Assembly: GCA_946482585.1 (NCBI GenBank)
Contig: CAMLSI010000029.1
Location: forward strand, 1 to 18,938
Length of the DNA: 18,938 bases
Direction: 5' to 3'
Origin: an uncultured Lysobacteraceae bacterium
GTDB taxonomy: Bacteria; Pseudomonadota; Gammaproteobacteria; Xanthomonadales; Rhodanobacteraceae
The notes under the pieces were generated by a model. That model was given only the letters and a program-made list of their open reading frames with translations. It was not told the origin of the DNA and did no database searches. The translations under genes were made by a program, and so were the position numbers. Positions 1 through 9,214 of the stretch are shown piece by piece. Within the stretch, counting starts at the first letter, position 1. Each line of letters starts with the position of its first letter.

Positions 1-1045
1 CGCACGCTCCCCAGTTGATGCGGGCCGGATCGATGCGTCGATCGGCGATGTAATAAAGCGTCGCGTTGGCCGCGACGCGATCGGTGTCGGGCGGATTCAG
101 ACGCGGCTCCGCGCCCGCACCCGCGGCATAGCCGAGCAAGGTCGCGCCGAGCTCGTGCTTGAAGACGGCGAACAGCTTGCCGTACGCGACACCCTGGCTC
201 TGCTGCGGGACGCGCAGGCTGAACTGCGTCGCGCCGCCGGCGACCGACAGCAGCTCGGCGGCGACCGCGGAACTGCCGGCATCCTGCGCCGCGCGCACCA
301 TGACCTCGACGTGCAGCGGCAGCACGCACTCGACGGCGGGATAGTGCGCCTTGAGCACGGCGCAGGTGTCGCTACGCTCGAAGGTCGCGACGACGTGGCC
401 GTGCGGCTTGTTCGCGAGTACCGCGAACGCCGCGGCGAGCGTCTGTTCGTCGTTCGCGCCATTGACGATCACGCGCGCCGCCGCGGCGACGCTCGCACGC
501 TGATAGCAGACCGGATCGGCCAGCGATTCGACGCGCACGAAGCGGATGTGTTCGGGACGCGGATTCTCGATCTCGTCGGAAGCGACCAGTACGATGCCTT
601 CATCGTCGGTCACGCTGTCCTGCACGAGCAGGTCCAGCATGCGCAAGGTGTCGCGTCCCATCCAGCCGACGATGACGGTGTGGCCGCTCATCGCGGGATA
701 ACTGTGTTTGCCCATGGCCCTGCGCCTCCAGGTATCGATCAGTCCGGTCGTGGCCTTGCCGATGAACATGGCGAACAGCGTGACGCCTCCGGGCAGCAGC
801 CAGAGAACCGCGACCCAGCGGCCGAGCGGCGTCTGCGGTGACAGATCGCCGTAGCCGATCGTCGTCGCCGTGACGATGTAGTAGTAGAACCAGTCGGTCG
901 CGTTGACGAGCTTTTCTTCGCCGGCGAGCCTCATGAGCTCCCAGCTCACGAGGCTGTGCAGCAGGACGACGCCGAGCAGCACGCCCCAGCTCATCAGGGC
1001 GAGATGGCGATGGAACGCCCGCATCAGTCGGATCCAGACCGGCAT
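1..1045 (-). CDS. Two-TM potassium channel with RCK (TrkA-N) domain, 3' end cut by the window edge
   Basis: Inner-membrane K+ channel subunit. Read on the minus strand from ATG at 1045, 348 codons are present with no stop before the window edge. Seen: a first hydrophobic segment at about residues 17-36, a pore helix, the selectivity filter TTIGYGD at 61-67, and a second TM segment at about 77-98. A cytoplasmic Rossmann-like domain starts at about residue 121 (HTVIVGWMGRDT), which is the RCK/TrkA-N fold that gates such channels by ligand or ion binding. This matches Kch/MthK-type architecture. It is the third gene of the yjfI-pspA operon, 99 nt after the pspA stop, with a stem-loop in the gap. 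The only Shine-Dalgarno candidate is a run of eight G just 3 nt before the ATG. Known of the family: K+ conductance. Inferred: a role in membrane-stress response alongside PspA. Confidence in the family is high; gating ligand and partner are unknown. Confidence 0.9.
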   Translation of the reverse strand, partial: MPVWIRLMRAFHRHLALMSWGVLLGVVLLHSLVSWELMRLAGEEKLVNATDWFYYYIVTATTIGYGDLSPQTPLGRWVAVLWLLPGGVTLFAMFIGKATTGLIDTWRRRAMGKHSYPAMSGHTVIVGWMGRDTLRMLDLLVQDSVTDDEGIVLVASDEIENPRPEHIRFVRVESLADPVCYQRASVAAAARVIVNGANDEQTLAAAFAVLANKPHGHVVATFERSDTCAVLKAHYPAVECVLPLHVEVMVRAAQDAGSSAVAAELLSVAGGATQFSLRVPQQSQGVAYGKLFAVFKHELGATLLGYAAGAGAEPRLNPPDTDRVAANATLYYIADRRIDPARINWGAC

Positions 1046-1092
1046 ATGCCCCCCCCGTGGTATTGTCCGGCACGGGCTGCCCCCCCGCGCGT

Positions 1093-1137
1093 CGCGGCCT
1101 GGCCGCGGGGGTCCGCCGGCGCGACCGCCGGCGGACC
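1093..1137 (-). other. Intra-operon stem-loops between pspA and the channel gene
   Basis: A perfect 12-bp inverted repeat (1110-1121 with 1126-1137, four-base loop) lies just past the pspA stop. It is followed, in the direction of transcription, by a second palindrome (1093-1099 with 1101-1107). No T-tract follows, so it is not a classical intrinsic terminator. It could act as an mRNA-stabilising 3' structure, or reduce read-through into the channel gene. The inverted repeat is seen directly; the role is inferred. Confidence 0.6.
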
Positions 1138-1144
1138 ACTGCGT

Positions 1145-1900
1145 TCAGCTGCTCTTGCTCGCCGCGTTCACCTGATCGAGCTGCGGCACGCCGTCGTGAC
1201 CGAGCGCTCTGGGCGACGACGTTTCGAAACGCGCGAGGATCGATTCGGCCGACGACTCGCCCGGCACGATACCGGCCTGCGCGAGACGGCGCTGCAGATC
1301 GGTGTCTTCGCCCGTTGCCTTGGCCAGTTCGTCGGCGACTTCGAGCTGAGCCGCGCGCTCGACCTGGCGCTGCTTGATGCGTTCCAGCGAATCGAGCGCC
1401 GTGCCGAGCTTCGCGCCCGTACCCGCATGCTGCGCCGCGAGCGCTGCCTGCGCGCGCTGCACGCTTTCGGTCGCCTTGACGGTATCGATCTGCTGCTTCA
1501 GGCGAGTGATCACCGTTTCGGCCTGGCGCGAAGACGCCTGCAGCTTCGAGATACTGGCGTCGAACTCGCCGATGATCTTGCCTTCGGTCGCGATGTCGGC
1601 CTCGATCTGCCCGAGCTTGACCGCGACCTCCTGAGCGAGCCCGCGGTTGTCGCGCGCGAGCGCCTCGCGGATGTAGTTGCTGTACTCGACTTGCTTGGCC
1701 TTCTTGTCGTTGAGCTTGTCGCTCGCAATCTTGCGCTGCGCCATGATCTTGGCGAGATCGTCGCGGGAACGCAGCAGCGCGTTCTGCGCGTCGCGCACTT
1801 CCTGATCGAGAATCCGCATCGCATTGGCGTCGACGACGGCCGTGCCGGCTTCATGCGCGGCGCCGCGGAACAGCGTGATGATCTTGGTCCAGATAGCCAT
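1145..1900 (-). CDS. PspA/IM30 family membrane-stress protein (YjfJ-type)
   Basis: PspA/IM30/Vipp1-family peripheral membrane protein of 251 residues. Such proteins form long helical hairpins that oligomerise on the inner face of a damaged cytoplasmic membrane and limit ion leakage. Seen: the N-terminus MAIWTKIITLFRG (amphipathic helix), then almost continuous charged alpha-helix with heptad character from about residue 25 to 190 and a Gly/Ser-bearing tail. The reading frame is open further upstream, but the ATG at 1900 gives the family N-terminus and lies 5 nt after the yjfI stop, which suggests translational coupling. The ribosome site is weak (GAAG). In E. coli the same order yjfI-yjfJ occurs, so this copy is closer to YjfJ than to PspA of the pspABC operon. 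No pspB, pspC or pspF is visible. Family assignment is very likely; the exact subtype is inferred from the neighbour. Confidence 0.92.
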   Translation of the reverse strand: MAIWTKIITLFRGAAHEAGTAVVDANAMRILDQEVRDAQNALLRSRDDLAKIMAQRKIASDKLNDKKAKQVEYSNYIREALARDNRGLAQEVAVKLGQIEADIATEGKIIGEFDASISKLQASSRQAETVITRLKQQIDTVKATESVQRAQAALAAQHAGTGAKLGTALDSLERIKQRQVERAAQLEVADELAKATGEDTDLQRRLAQAGIVPGESSAESILARFETSSPRALGHDGVPQLDQVNAASKSS

Positions 1901-1905
1901 GGCGG

Positions 1906-2331
1906 TCACTTCAGATGGTCGGCGAAGGCCTCGGCGGCCTGGATGGTGTTGTCGGCGAGTGCGTGGATCTCCTCGACCACGGCCGCGAGCGGCGAGCGGC
2001 TGGAGAGCTCGCCGAACACGATGTACAGATCCTCTTTGCCGACGTTCTGCAGGCCGAGGTTCGACAACGGATTGACCGGGTTCAGGCGCAGGCACGCTTC
2101 GTTGAACGCGTGGCGGTCCTTGACCTGGCTCGCGAGGCACAGCGGCGAAGAGACGAAGATCTGCTCGCCCGAAACGGCCATGTGCATGGCCAGGTCGCCG
2201 TGTTCGTGCATGGTGATGTTGATGATGGCGTCGACGCCGCCGATCAGACTGAGCTCGATACCTTCGAGATCGACGCTCGTGTCGGAACGAAGCGCCTCGT
2301 GCAGCGATTCGGTGGTCCAGGGGGTGTTCAC
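1906..2331 (-). CDS. yjfI: YjfI-like DUF2170 protein
   Basis: Small soluble protein of 141 residues resembling E. coli YjfI (DUF2170), whose gene precedes the PspA homologue yjfJ. The biochemical function is unknown. Seen: a mixed alpha/beta pattern with a short N-terminal helix (TTESLHEALRSD), beta-rich middle segments (IELSLIGG, INITMHEHGD, QIFVSSP), a conserved-looking LRLNPVNPLSNLGLQN stretch and a C-terminal helix. I chose the GTG at 2331 because a strong AGGAGG lies 11 nt upstream; the frame stays open to an ATG at 2424, but that upstream extension does not look like the family. A secondary-structure order resembling CesT/YbjN secretion-chaperone folds is my impression, not a demonstrated relationship. 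It leads the operon yjfI-pspA-K+ channel and stops 5 nt before pspA. Confidence 0.82.
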   Translation of the reverse strand: MNTPWTTESLHEALRSDTSVDLEGIELSLIGGVDAIINITMHEHGDLAMHMAVSGEQIFVSSPLCLASQVKDRHAFNEACLRLNPVNPLSNLGLQNVGKEDLYIVFGELSSRSPLAAVVEEIHALADNTIQAAEAFADHLK

Positions 2332-2476
2332 GATGTACCTAGCCTCCTGCGAATGATCGTGAGATTGGCGCTGCCGATTGCCAGTGCAACGTGCCGACGT
2401 GACGCGAACGAACACGCAGCCCATTGCGCCAACGGCGCAGCGCGGGAGCTAATCTGACGGCTAACGCGCACGTGTA

Positions 2477-2498
2477 CAAGTCCTGCGAGTGGGACTTG
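2477..2498. repeat. Perfect 7-bp inverted repeat upstream of the yjfI operon
   Basis: CAAGTCC (2477-2483) and GGACTTG (2492-2498) are separated by 8 nt, in the gap between the ompA terminator and yjfI. It could be an operator for the yjfI-pspA-channel operon or simply a hairpin. The rest of 2332-2600 is GC-rich and shows no promoter I would commit to. Confidence 0.35.
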
Positions 2499-2600
2499 CG
2501 GCCGGCGCCGGACCGGGTCTGCCGGTGCGACTGACCGGAGCCGGCTCGCCGGCCGCGCAGAGGGTATCCGCGCCTCGCGCGGGGCGCGCCGTCGACAGGC

Positions 2601-2634
2601 GCGCAAAAAGAAAGCCCGGCTTGCGCCGGGCTTT
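2601..2634 (-). terminator. Rho-independent terminator of the ompA-family gene
   Basis: A perfect 10-bp stem (2611-2620 with 2625-2634, loop TTGC) is followed on the minus strand by TTTCTTTTT-like bases (2601-2613). It sits 24 nt after the porin stop codon. Stem, tight loop and T-tract are all present, so the call is strong. Confidence 0.93.
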
Positions 2635-2657
2635 CGGGTACTGCGCGAACGAAACGC

Positions 2658-3797
2658 TTACTGCTGCGGATTCAGCTCGGTGCGGCGGTTGCGCGCACGG
2701 CCTTCCTTGGTGTCGTTCGTGTCGATCGGACGCGATTCGCCGTAGCCGGTCGGGCCGGACAGACGGCTGGCGTCGATACCGTGCGAGGTCAGGTAGTCGT
2801 ACACGATGCGCGCGCGGCGCTCGGACAGACCCTGGTTGTACTCGTCGGTGCCGACCGCGTCGGTGTGACCGACGACTTCGACGCGCATGTTCGGGTTGCG
2901 CTGCAGCACGTCGACGGCCTGGTCGAGGATAGCGACCGAATCGGCGGTCGGTTCCTGCAGGGTCGGCGCGATGTTCTTCTCGCCCTTCTTGGGACGGTCG
3001 AACTTGAAGTTCACGCCGCGCAGGTCGATGCTGATGGTCTGCGGGCAGCCATCCGGACCGACCTGGGTGCCGGCCGGGGTCGAGGCGCAACGATCGTCGC
3101 AATTGTTGACGCCGTCGTTGTCGTCGTCGAGTTCGCGGCAGGACTTCGGCGGCGTCGGCGGCGGGGTGTCGTCCTTGCGGACTTCAGTCGGAGCGACCGA
3201 GCCGCCGCCGCCGAAGTTGATCAGCAGGCCGACGCTGGCGATCGCATCGACGTAGCCGGTGCTGTCGTCGAGGGTGTAGAACTCACGGGAATTGTTGTCG
3301 CGGTCGTAACGGGCCGCGATTTCGGCGCGGAACGCGAGACGGTCGCTGAAGCCGTGCTGGATACCGCCGCCGACGGTGACCATCGGATCCCAACCGTTGA
3401 CCTTGGTCGGACGCAGCAGGTTGCCGGAGATGGCAGCGTGACGGAGGAAGCCGAGGCCGCCCATCACGTACGGACGCCAGGAGCTGCCCGCGTCGCCGAA
3501 GAAGTAACGGCCGGCAAAGCCGACGCCGAGGTTTTCGAATTCGTGACCGTCGCGGATGGAGCTGTCTTCGAAGTCGGCGTTGTTATGGGTAACTTCGAAA
3601 TCGACCGCGAAGTTCGGGGTCGACCAGTAGCCGATGCCGATGCCGGTGAACAGCGAGGTGTCGGTTTCGCGGTCGCTGTCCGGAATCACGGCGCCGATGC
3701 GCGGAGCGATGTACCAGTTGCTGTAGTCCTGCGCCTGCGCCGAGCCAATACCGGCCAGGGACAGGGCAATCAGGGCAAACAAGCCATTACGTTTCAT
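2658..3797 (-). CDS. OmpA-family outer-membrane porin (beta-barrel, TSP3 linker, OmpA C-terminal domain)
   Basis: Outer-membrane protein of 379 residues that anchors the outer membrane to peptidoglycan. Domains in order: signal peptide MKRNGLFALIALSLAGIGSAQA (cleaved at about residue 22-23); an eight-strand type barrel with aromatic, alternating strands at about 25-215; a Pro-rich hinge; an Asp-rich thrombospondin-type-3 calcium motif (DDDNDGVNNCDD) followed by CASTPAG..GCP; and the OmpA peptidoglycan-binding domain at about 275-379 with GHTDAVGTDEYNQGLSERRA and EGRARNRRTEL. The start at 3797 has GAGGAG 7 nt upstream and puts the signal peptide at the N-terminus; the in-frame ATG at 3854 would bury it. 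It is monocistronic, with its own terminator at 2601-2634 and a long upstream spacer. The four cysteines around the TSP3 linker probably form disulfides (inferred). This resembles OprF/OmpA-like porins of gammaproteobacteria. Very confident in the family. Confidence 0.95.
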   Translation of the reverse strand: MKRNGLFALIALSLAGIGSAQAQDYSNWYIAPRIGAVIPDSDRETDTSLFTGIGIGYWSTPNFAVDFEVTHNNADFEDSSIRDGHEFENLGVGFAGRYFFGDAGSSWRPYVMGGLGFLRHAAISGNLLRPTKVNGWDPMVTVGGGIQHGFSDRLAFRAEIAARYDRDNNSREFYTLDDSTGYVDAIASVGLLINFGGGGSVAPTEVRKDDTPPPTPPKSCRELDDDNDGVNNCDDRCASTPAGTQVGPDGCPQTISIDLRGVNFKFDRPKKGEKNIAPTLQEPTADSVAILDQAVDVLQRNPNMRVEVVGHTDAVGTDEYNQGLSERRARIVYDYLTSHGIDASRLSGPTGYGESRPIDTNDTKEGRARNRRTELNPQQ

Positions 3798-4257
3798 TCG
3801 GAGTCTCCTCATTGGTGTTATCGCGCGCGTCCACTCCACCCCGTACGGACGCAAAGCTCGTTCACTTTAACAAGTAAAAGTGTCGATGGCGTGGCTTAAC
3901 ATTTGGGCCCATTCCTAGGGCGGGCGGCAGTCTAGCAAAATCAACGACCTGTAACCACGCCCCGCCCCGCCCGTTCATCTACCGCTCAGTGCCGGCTTAA
4001 CAATTCGGTGTTTATTGCGCAATGGCAGTCATGAACACGTGAACGGCAGCGGTTTTTAACTCGCAACGGAGCTGCACATCGTCTCGACCGGCTCCGCCAT
4101 CGACGTGCGATGACACATTTCGTCACTGCGCGGCTGCCGGCGGACCGGCGGCGACGTGATCGCCGCCGCGGTCCGGAACGGCCTGCGGCCCGACGGACCG
4201 GTCCGGCATCGCCATGTTGCGACTGTCAACAACAATGACGACAGGCACGGTAATGGC
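3798..4257. other. Long non-coding spacer between divergent ompA-family and terC-family genes
   Basis: I see no convincing gene here; the short open frames lack ribosome sites and plausible protein composition. Contents: a CACTTT/AAAGTG inverted repeat (3863-3882); two copies of GGCTTAACA exactly 101 bp apart (3893-3901 and 3994-4002); a 10-bp palindrome ATTGCGCAAT (4014-4023); a bulged hairpin (4141-4175); and a 12-bp palindrome CGGACCGGTCCG (4194-4205). These probably belong to transcriptional control of the porin gene on the left. A precise porin promoter could not be fixed. Confidence 0.6.
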
Positions 4258-4286
4258 TTGACCTTGCGCATCCGAGCCGTTACTTA
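4258..4286 (+). promoter_or_regulatory. Candidate sigma70 promoter for the riboswitch-terC transcript
   Basis: TTGACC (4258-4263) lies exactly 17 nt before TACTTA (4281-4286). The -35 box is good and the -10 box is poor (2 of 6 consensus bases). Its position predicts transcription starting at about 4292, precisely at the 5' edge of the riboswitch aptamer, and that is the main reason to believe it. Confidence 0.4.
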
Positions 4287-4290
4287 TTCC

Positions 4291-4430
4291 CTGATCGAAG
4301 GGGAGTAGCTCCTCGCGCGTTGATCGTCATCACGGGCCAAGGCCCCGGTCGCGCGGCTGTCGTCACCGCCTATCCCGGTAACGCAGTGAGCAAGACCTTC
4401 GCCGGACACGGCGAAGTCTTGCCTGCGTTT
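4291..4430 (+). ncRNA. yybP-ykoY manganese riboswitch with expression platform
   Basis: Leader RNA of the downstream TerC-family gene. Seen: the signature GGGGAGTAGC (4300-4309), a GTCATCACGGG segment (4326-4336) and AGCAAGACCTTCG (4389-4401), all in the order of the yybP-ykoY motif. The aptamer-closing helix would be CGAAGG (4296-4301) with CCTTCG (4396-4401). The same CCTTCG also sits in a competing 13-bp hairpin with one bulged C (4390-4403 with 4410-4422), followed by GCGTTTTC, so aptamer and hairpin are mutually exclusive. Known of the class: it binds Mn2+ and turns on Mn-export or TerC/Alx-type genes. Inferred: Mn2+ favours the aptamer and disfavours the hairpin. CCCCGG (4343-4348) is complementary to CCGGGG (4467-4472) at the ribosome site, so translational control is also possible. 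Confidence 0.92.
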
Positions 4431-4477
4431 TCTGCGTGTCCTTGTCCCAGCCAAGACAACTGACCTCCGGGGTATTC

Positions 4478-5176
4478 ATGGAATTTCTGTCGCCAGACTT
4501 CTTCACCGCGCTTTTCGCGATCGTGCTGATCGATCTCGTGCTCGCCGGTGACAATGCCATCGTCATCGCCCTGGCCGCGCGCAACCTGCCCAAGGATCTG
4601 CAGAAGAAGGCGATCTTCTGGGGCACGTTCGGCGCCATCGCGGTACGCACGCTGATGACCTTGGTCGTGGTCTGGCTGCTCCATTTCCCCGGTCTCATGC
4701 TCGCCGGCGGCCTGCTGCTCATTCCGATCGCGCTGAAGCTCCTCAGCGAAGACGAGAAAGGCGACGAGCACGAGATCAGTCGCGTCAGCGGTTTCTGGGG
4801 CGCGATGCGCACCATCATCATCGCCGACGCGCTCATGGGGCTCGACAACGTGCTCGGCGTTGCTGGCGCGGCCCATGGCAACTTCCTGCTCGTCGTCGTC
4901 GGCCTGCTGATCTCGGTGCCCATCGTGGTCTGGGGCAGCACCATCATCCTCAAGCTCGTCGAGCGCTTCCCGATCGTCATCTATATCGGCGCCGGCGCGC
5001 TGCTGTGGACGGCCGGCAAGATGATCATGCACGAGAAGTTCATCGCGAACTGGGTCGGCGGCAACGTGACGATCGAGATCATGGCCTACGTACTCATCAT
5101 CGGCGGCGGCCTCGCGTATGGCTGGCTGCGCGAGAAAGTACGGCGCGAACGGCGCGAGCTGAAGCAGGCGGGATGA
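4478..5176 (+). CDS. TerC/YjbE-family integral membrane protein, likely metal (Mn) handling
   Basis: Polytopic inner-membrane protein of 232 residues, the usual size of YjbE/YkoY-type TerC proteins. Seen: about seven hydrophobic segments, with the family's acidic intramembrane motifs DLVLAGDNAIVIALAARNL (about residues 19-37) and ADALMGLDNVLGVAG (second half). These are the duplicated GDN/LDN motifs thought to carry metal. A charged cytoplasmic loop (SEDEKGDEHE) separates the two halves, and the C-terminus is basic. The ATG at 4478 has GGGG 5 nt upstream; the frame is open to 4436, but that start lies directly behind the riboswitch without a ribosome site. The yybP-ykoY leader strongly supports a role in Mn2+ homeostasis, by export or metal loading of exported enzymes, as proposed for Alx/TerC proteins. 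Transport direction is inferred, not seen. Confidence 0.93.
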   Translation: MEFLSPDFFTALFAIVLIDLVLAGDNAIVIALAARNLPKDLQKKAIFWGTFGAIAVRTLMTLVVVWLLHFPGLMLAGGLLLIPIALKLLSEDEKGDEHEISRVSGFWGAMRTIIIADALMGLDNVLGVAGAAHGNFLLVVVGLLISVPIVVWGSTIILKLVERFPIVIYIGAGALLWTAGKMIMHEKFIANWVGGNVTIEIMAYVLIIGGGLAYGWLREKVRRERRELKQAG

Positions 5177-7360
<2,184 letters not shown>

Positions 7361-7388
7361 CACGCTCCGGATCGGCGCTCCGGGTGCA

Positions 7389-7422
7389 ACGCAAAAGCCC
7401 GGCTCTGGCCGGGCTTTTGCGT
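7389..7422. terminator. Bidirectional Rho-independent terminator shared by fadH and prpC
   Basis: A perfect 15-bp stem (7389-7403 with 7408-7422) with loop TCTG. AAAA in one arm and TTTT in the other give a U-tract-like end in both directions. It lies 28 nt after the fadH stop and 15 nt after the prpC stop, exactly where two converging genes need one. Confidence 0.93.
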
Positions 7423-7437
7423 AGACGGCGACGGGGC

Positions 7438-8592
7438 TCAGCGCTTGTCGATCGGCACGTACTCGCGATCGTCCGGTCCGACGTAGTTCGCGCTCGGACG
7501 GATGATCTTGCCGTCGATGCGCTGCTCGATGATGTGCGCGCTCCAGCCCGACGTGCGAGCGATCACGAACAGCGGCGTGAACATCGCCGTCGGCACGCCC
7601 ATCATGTGGTAGCTCGACGCGCTGTACCAGTCGAGGTTCGGGAACATCTTCTTCAGGTCCATCATCAGCGTCTCGATGCGCTCGGACACTTCGAACAGCG
7701 TGCGGTTGCCGCCCGCTTCGCAGAGCAGTCGGCTGATGAACTTGATGATCGGATTGCGCGGATCGCCGATCGTGTAGACCGGGTGGCCGAAGCCGATGAT
7801 GATTTCCTTCCTGTCCATGCGCGCGCGGATATCGGCTTCGGCCTCGTCCGCACTGCGGTAGCGCGCGATGATTTCCATCGCGACTTCGTTCGCGCCGCCG
7901 TGCTTGGGACCGCGCAGCGCGCCGATCGCGCCGGTGATGGCCGAATAGAAATCGCTGTTGGTGCCCGCGATCACGCGCGCGGTGAACGTCGATGCGTTGA
8001 ATTCATGCTCGGCATACAGCACCAGCGACTGATCGAGCGCGCGCTGATGCAGCTCGCTGGCCGGCTTGCCGTGCAGCAGGTGCAGAAAATGCGCGGCGAC
8101 GGACTCGTCGTCGGTTTCGGTTTCGATGCGGCGGCCGTTGTGGCTGTAGTGGAACCAGTACAGCAGGATCGATCCGAAGCAGGCCATCAGGCGGTCGGCG
8201 ATGTCGCGCGCCTCGGCGATCGGATGCGACTCCTTTTCCGGCAGCACGGTGCCGAGCACCGACGCGCCGGTGCGCATGACGTCCATCGGGTGCGTCGACG
8301 CCGGCAGCAGTTCGAGCGCGGCTTTGACCGGCTGCGGCAGTCCGCGCAGACGCTTGAGCTTCGCGCGATAGGCACGGAGCTCCGACGCGGTCGGCAGGTG
8401 CTCGTGCACGAGCAGGTGCGCGACCTCCTCGAAGGTCGACTTCTCGGCGAGATCGGCGATGTCGTAGCCGCGGTAGTGCAGGTCGTTGCCGCTGCGCCCG
8501 ACGGTGCAGATCGCGGTATTGCCCGCAGCGACGCCCGAAAGCGCGACCGATTTCTTGGCCTTGGGAAGGACTTGTTGTGCCGCTTCGCTCAT
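7438..8592 (-). CDS. prpC: 2-methylcitrate synthase PrpC
   Basis: Condenses propionyl-CoA with oxaloacetate to 2-methylcitrate, the first step of the methylcitrate cycle (cytoplasm). It has 384 residues; E. coli PrpC has 389. Seen: the citrate-synthase catalytic triad His231 (GPKHGGANE), His270 ([14 protein letters not shown]) and Asp321 ([10 protein letters not shown]), each four residues earlier than in E. coli PrpC. The N-terminus ([20 protein letters not shown]) and short length are PrpC-like rather than the long GltA type. The ATG at 8592 has GGAG 5 nt upstream; the open frame beyond it runs through the end of the upstream gene. It is last in the operon prpB - two membrane paralogues - prpC, 46 nt after the previous stop, ending in a shared terminator. 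Plain citrate synthase is the alternative, disfavoured by the prpB partner. Confidence 0.93.
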   Translation of the reverse strand: MSEAAQQVLPKAKKSVALSGVAAGNTAICTVGRSGNDLHYRGYDIADLAEKSTFEEVAHLLVHEHLPTASELRAYRAKLKRLRGLPQPVKAALELLPASTHPMDVMRTGASVLGTVLPEKESHPIAEARDIADRLMACFGSILLYWFHYSHNGRRIETETDDESVAAHFLHLLHGKPASELHQRALDQSLVLYAEHEFNASTFTARVIAGTNSDFYSAITGAIGALRGPKHGGANEVAMEIIARYRSADEAEADIRARMDRKEIIIGFGHPVYTIGDPRNPIIKFISRLLCEAGGNRTLFEVSERIETLMMDLKKMFPNLDWYSASSYHMMGVPTAMFTPLFVIARTSGWSAHIIEQRIDGKIIRPSANYVGPDDREYVPIDKR

Positions 8593-8638
8593 ATGTACTC
8601 CGTCGTTGGGGCAGCGGAGGAGTCCGCCGCCCCGTGCT

Positions 8639-9214
8639 TCAATCGTTGAACTCTTCCGCTTCGTCGCGCTCGCAGCGATCGACCGGCCGATAGATTTCCT
8701 CGCGCTTGGGCAGCGTCTGGTCGACGATCCAGCATTCGTCCAGCGTCGAGCAGAAACACACGTACCGCCGCAGACGCGGCAGTTGCTCGCGCACGCGCGC
8801 CCAGACCTCACGCTGCGGGAAATGCGCCATCACGTAGCGTTCGCCGCCGCTGATCACGATGTTGTTGACCGTGGACTGCACGTAGTCGCCGCGCTCGATG
8901 CCCAGCTTCTCGGCGAGCGCCGTCCAGTCGCGCTGCGGCTTGCCGTCGAGATAGACGCGCAGGCTGCCGACTACGGCCGGCCCCACGCCCTTGTTGATGA
9001 CCAGCAGCTCCTGCTGTGTGTCGGAGCTCATGAGCAGCAGCCGCGGCCACACCTGCGCGCGGACCTGTTGCCGCTGCAGGTTGGCGGTATAGGCCGAAAC
9101 CACGAGCGCGAGCAGGCCGACCAGCGTTGCGATGACGGCCGAATACGCCGCCCAGTTGCGCCGCTGCGGCGCCGTTGCGTCGGTGGAGTTCGCGTCGTGC
9201 AAGTCATGTGTCAT
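8639..9214 (-). CDS. Single-TM protein of unknown function, downstream paralogue
   Basis: I do not recognise this 191-residue protein. Seen: a polar N-terminus, one hydrophobic segment at about residues 24-45, then [12 protein letters not shown] (47-58), [10 protein letters not shown] (71-80), LDGKP, a central NIVISGGER stretch, a cysteine-bearing motif [12 protein letters not shown] (151-162) and VDRC (178-181). It shares these blocks in the same order with the gene immediately upstream, so the two are tandem duplicates that have diverged. Four cysteines (153, 155, 161, 181) are kept in both. The start at 9214 overlaps the upstream stop by 4 nt (ATGA), which implies translational coupling. 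It lies between that copy and prpC inside the methylcitrate operon. The single anchor with a soluble beta-rich tail suggests a membrane accessory protein; side of the membrane and role are undetermined. Confidence 0.75.
   Translation of the reverse strand: MTHDLHDANSTDATAPQRRNWAAYSAVIATLVGLLALVVSAYTANLQRQQVRAQVWPRLLLMSSDTQQELLVINKGVGPAVVGSLRVYLDGKPQRDWTALAEKLGIERGDYVQSTVNNIVISGGERYVMAHFPQREVWARVREQLPRLRRYVCFCSTLDECWIVDQTLPKREEIYRPVDRCERDEAEEFND

Noticed and set aside
956..2356. 466-residue plus-strand open frame across pspA and yjfI
   Set aside because: It is antisense to two recognised genes; Arg/Asp/Leu-rich shadow.
2390..2460. Sigma-54 promoter for the pspA operon
   Set aside because: Several GG...GC pairs (for example within TTGGCGCAATGGGCTGC) have 9- or 11-nt spacing instead of the required 10. 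No PspF-type activator gene is visible.
4056..4271. 71-residue minus-strand open frame in the ompA-terC spacer
   Set aside because: It overlaps palindromes and the terC promoter candidate. Composition is Ser/Arg/Pro-rich and it has no ribosome site.
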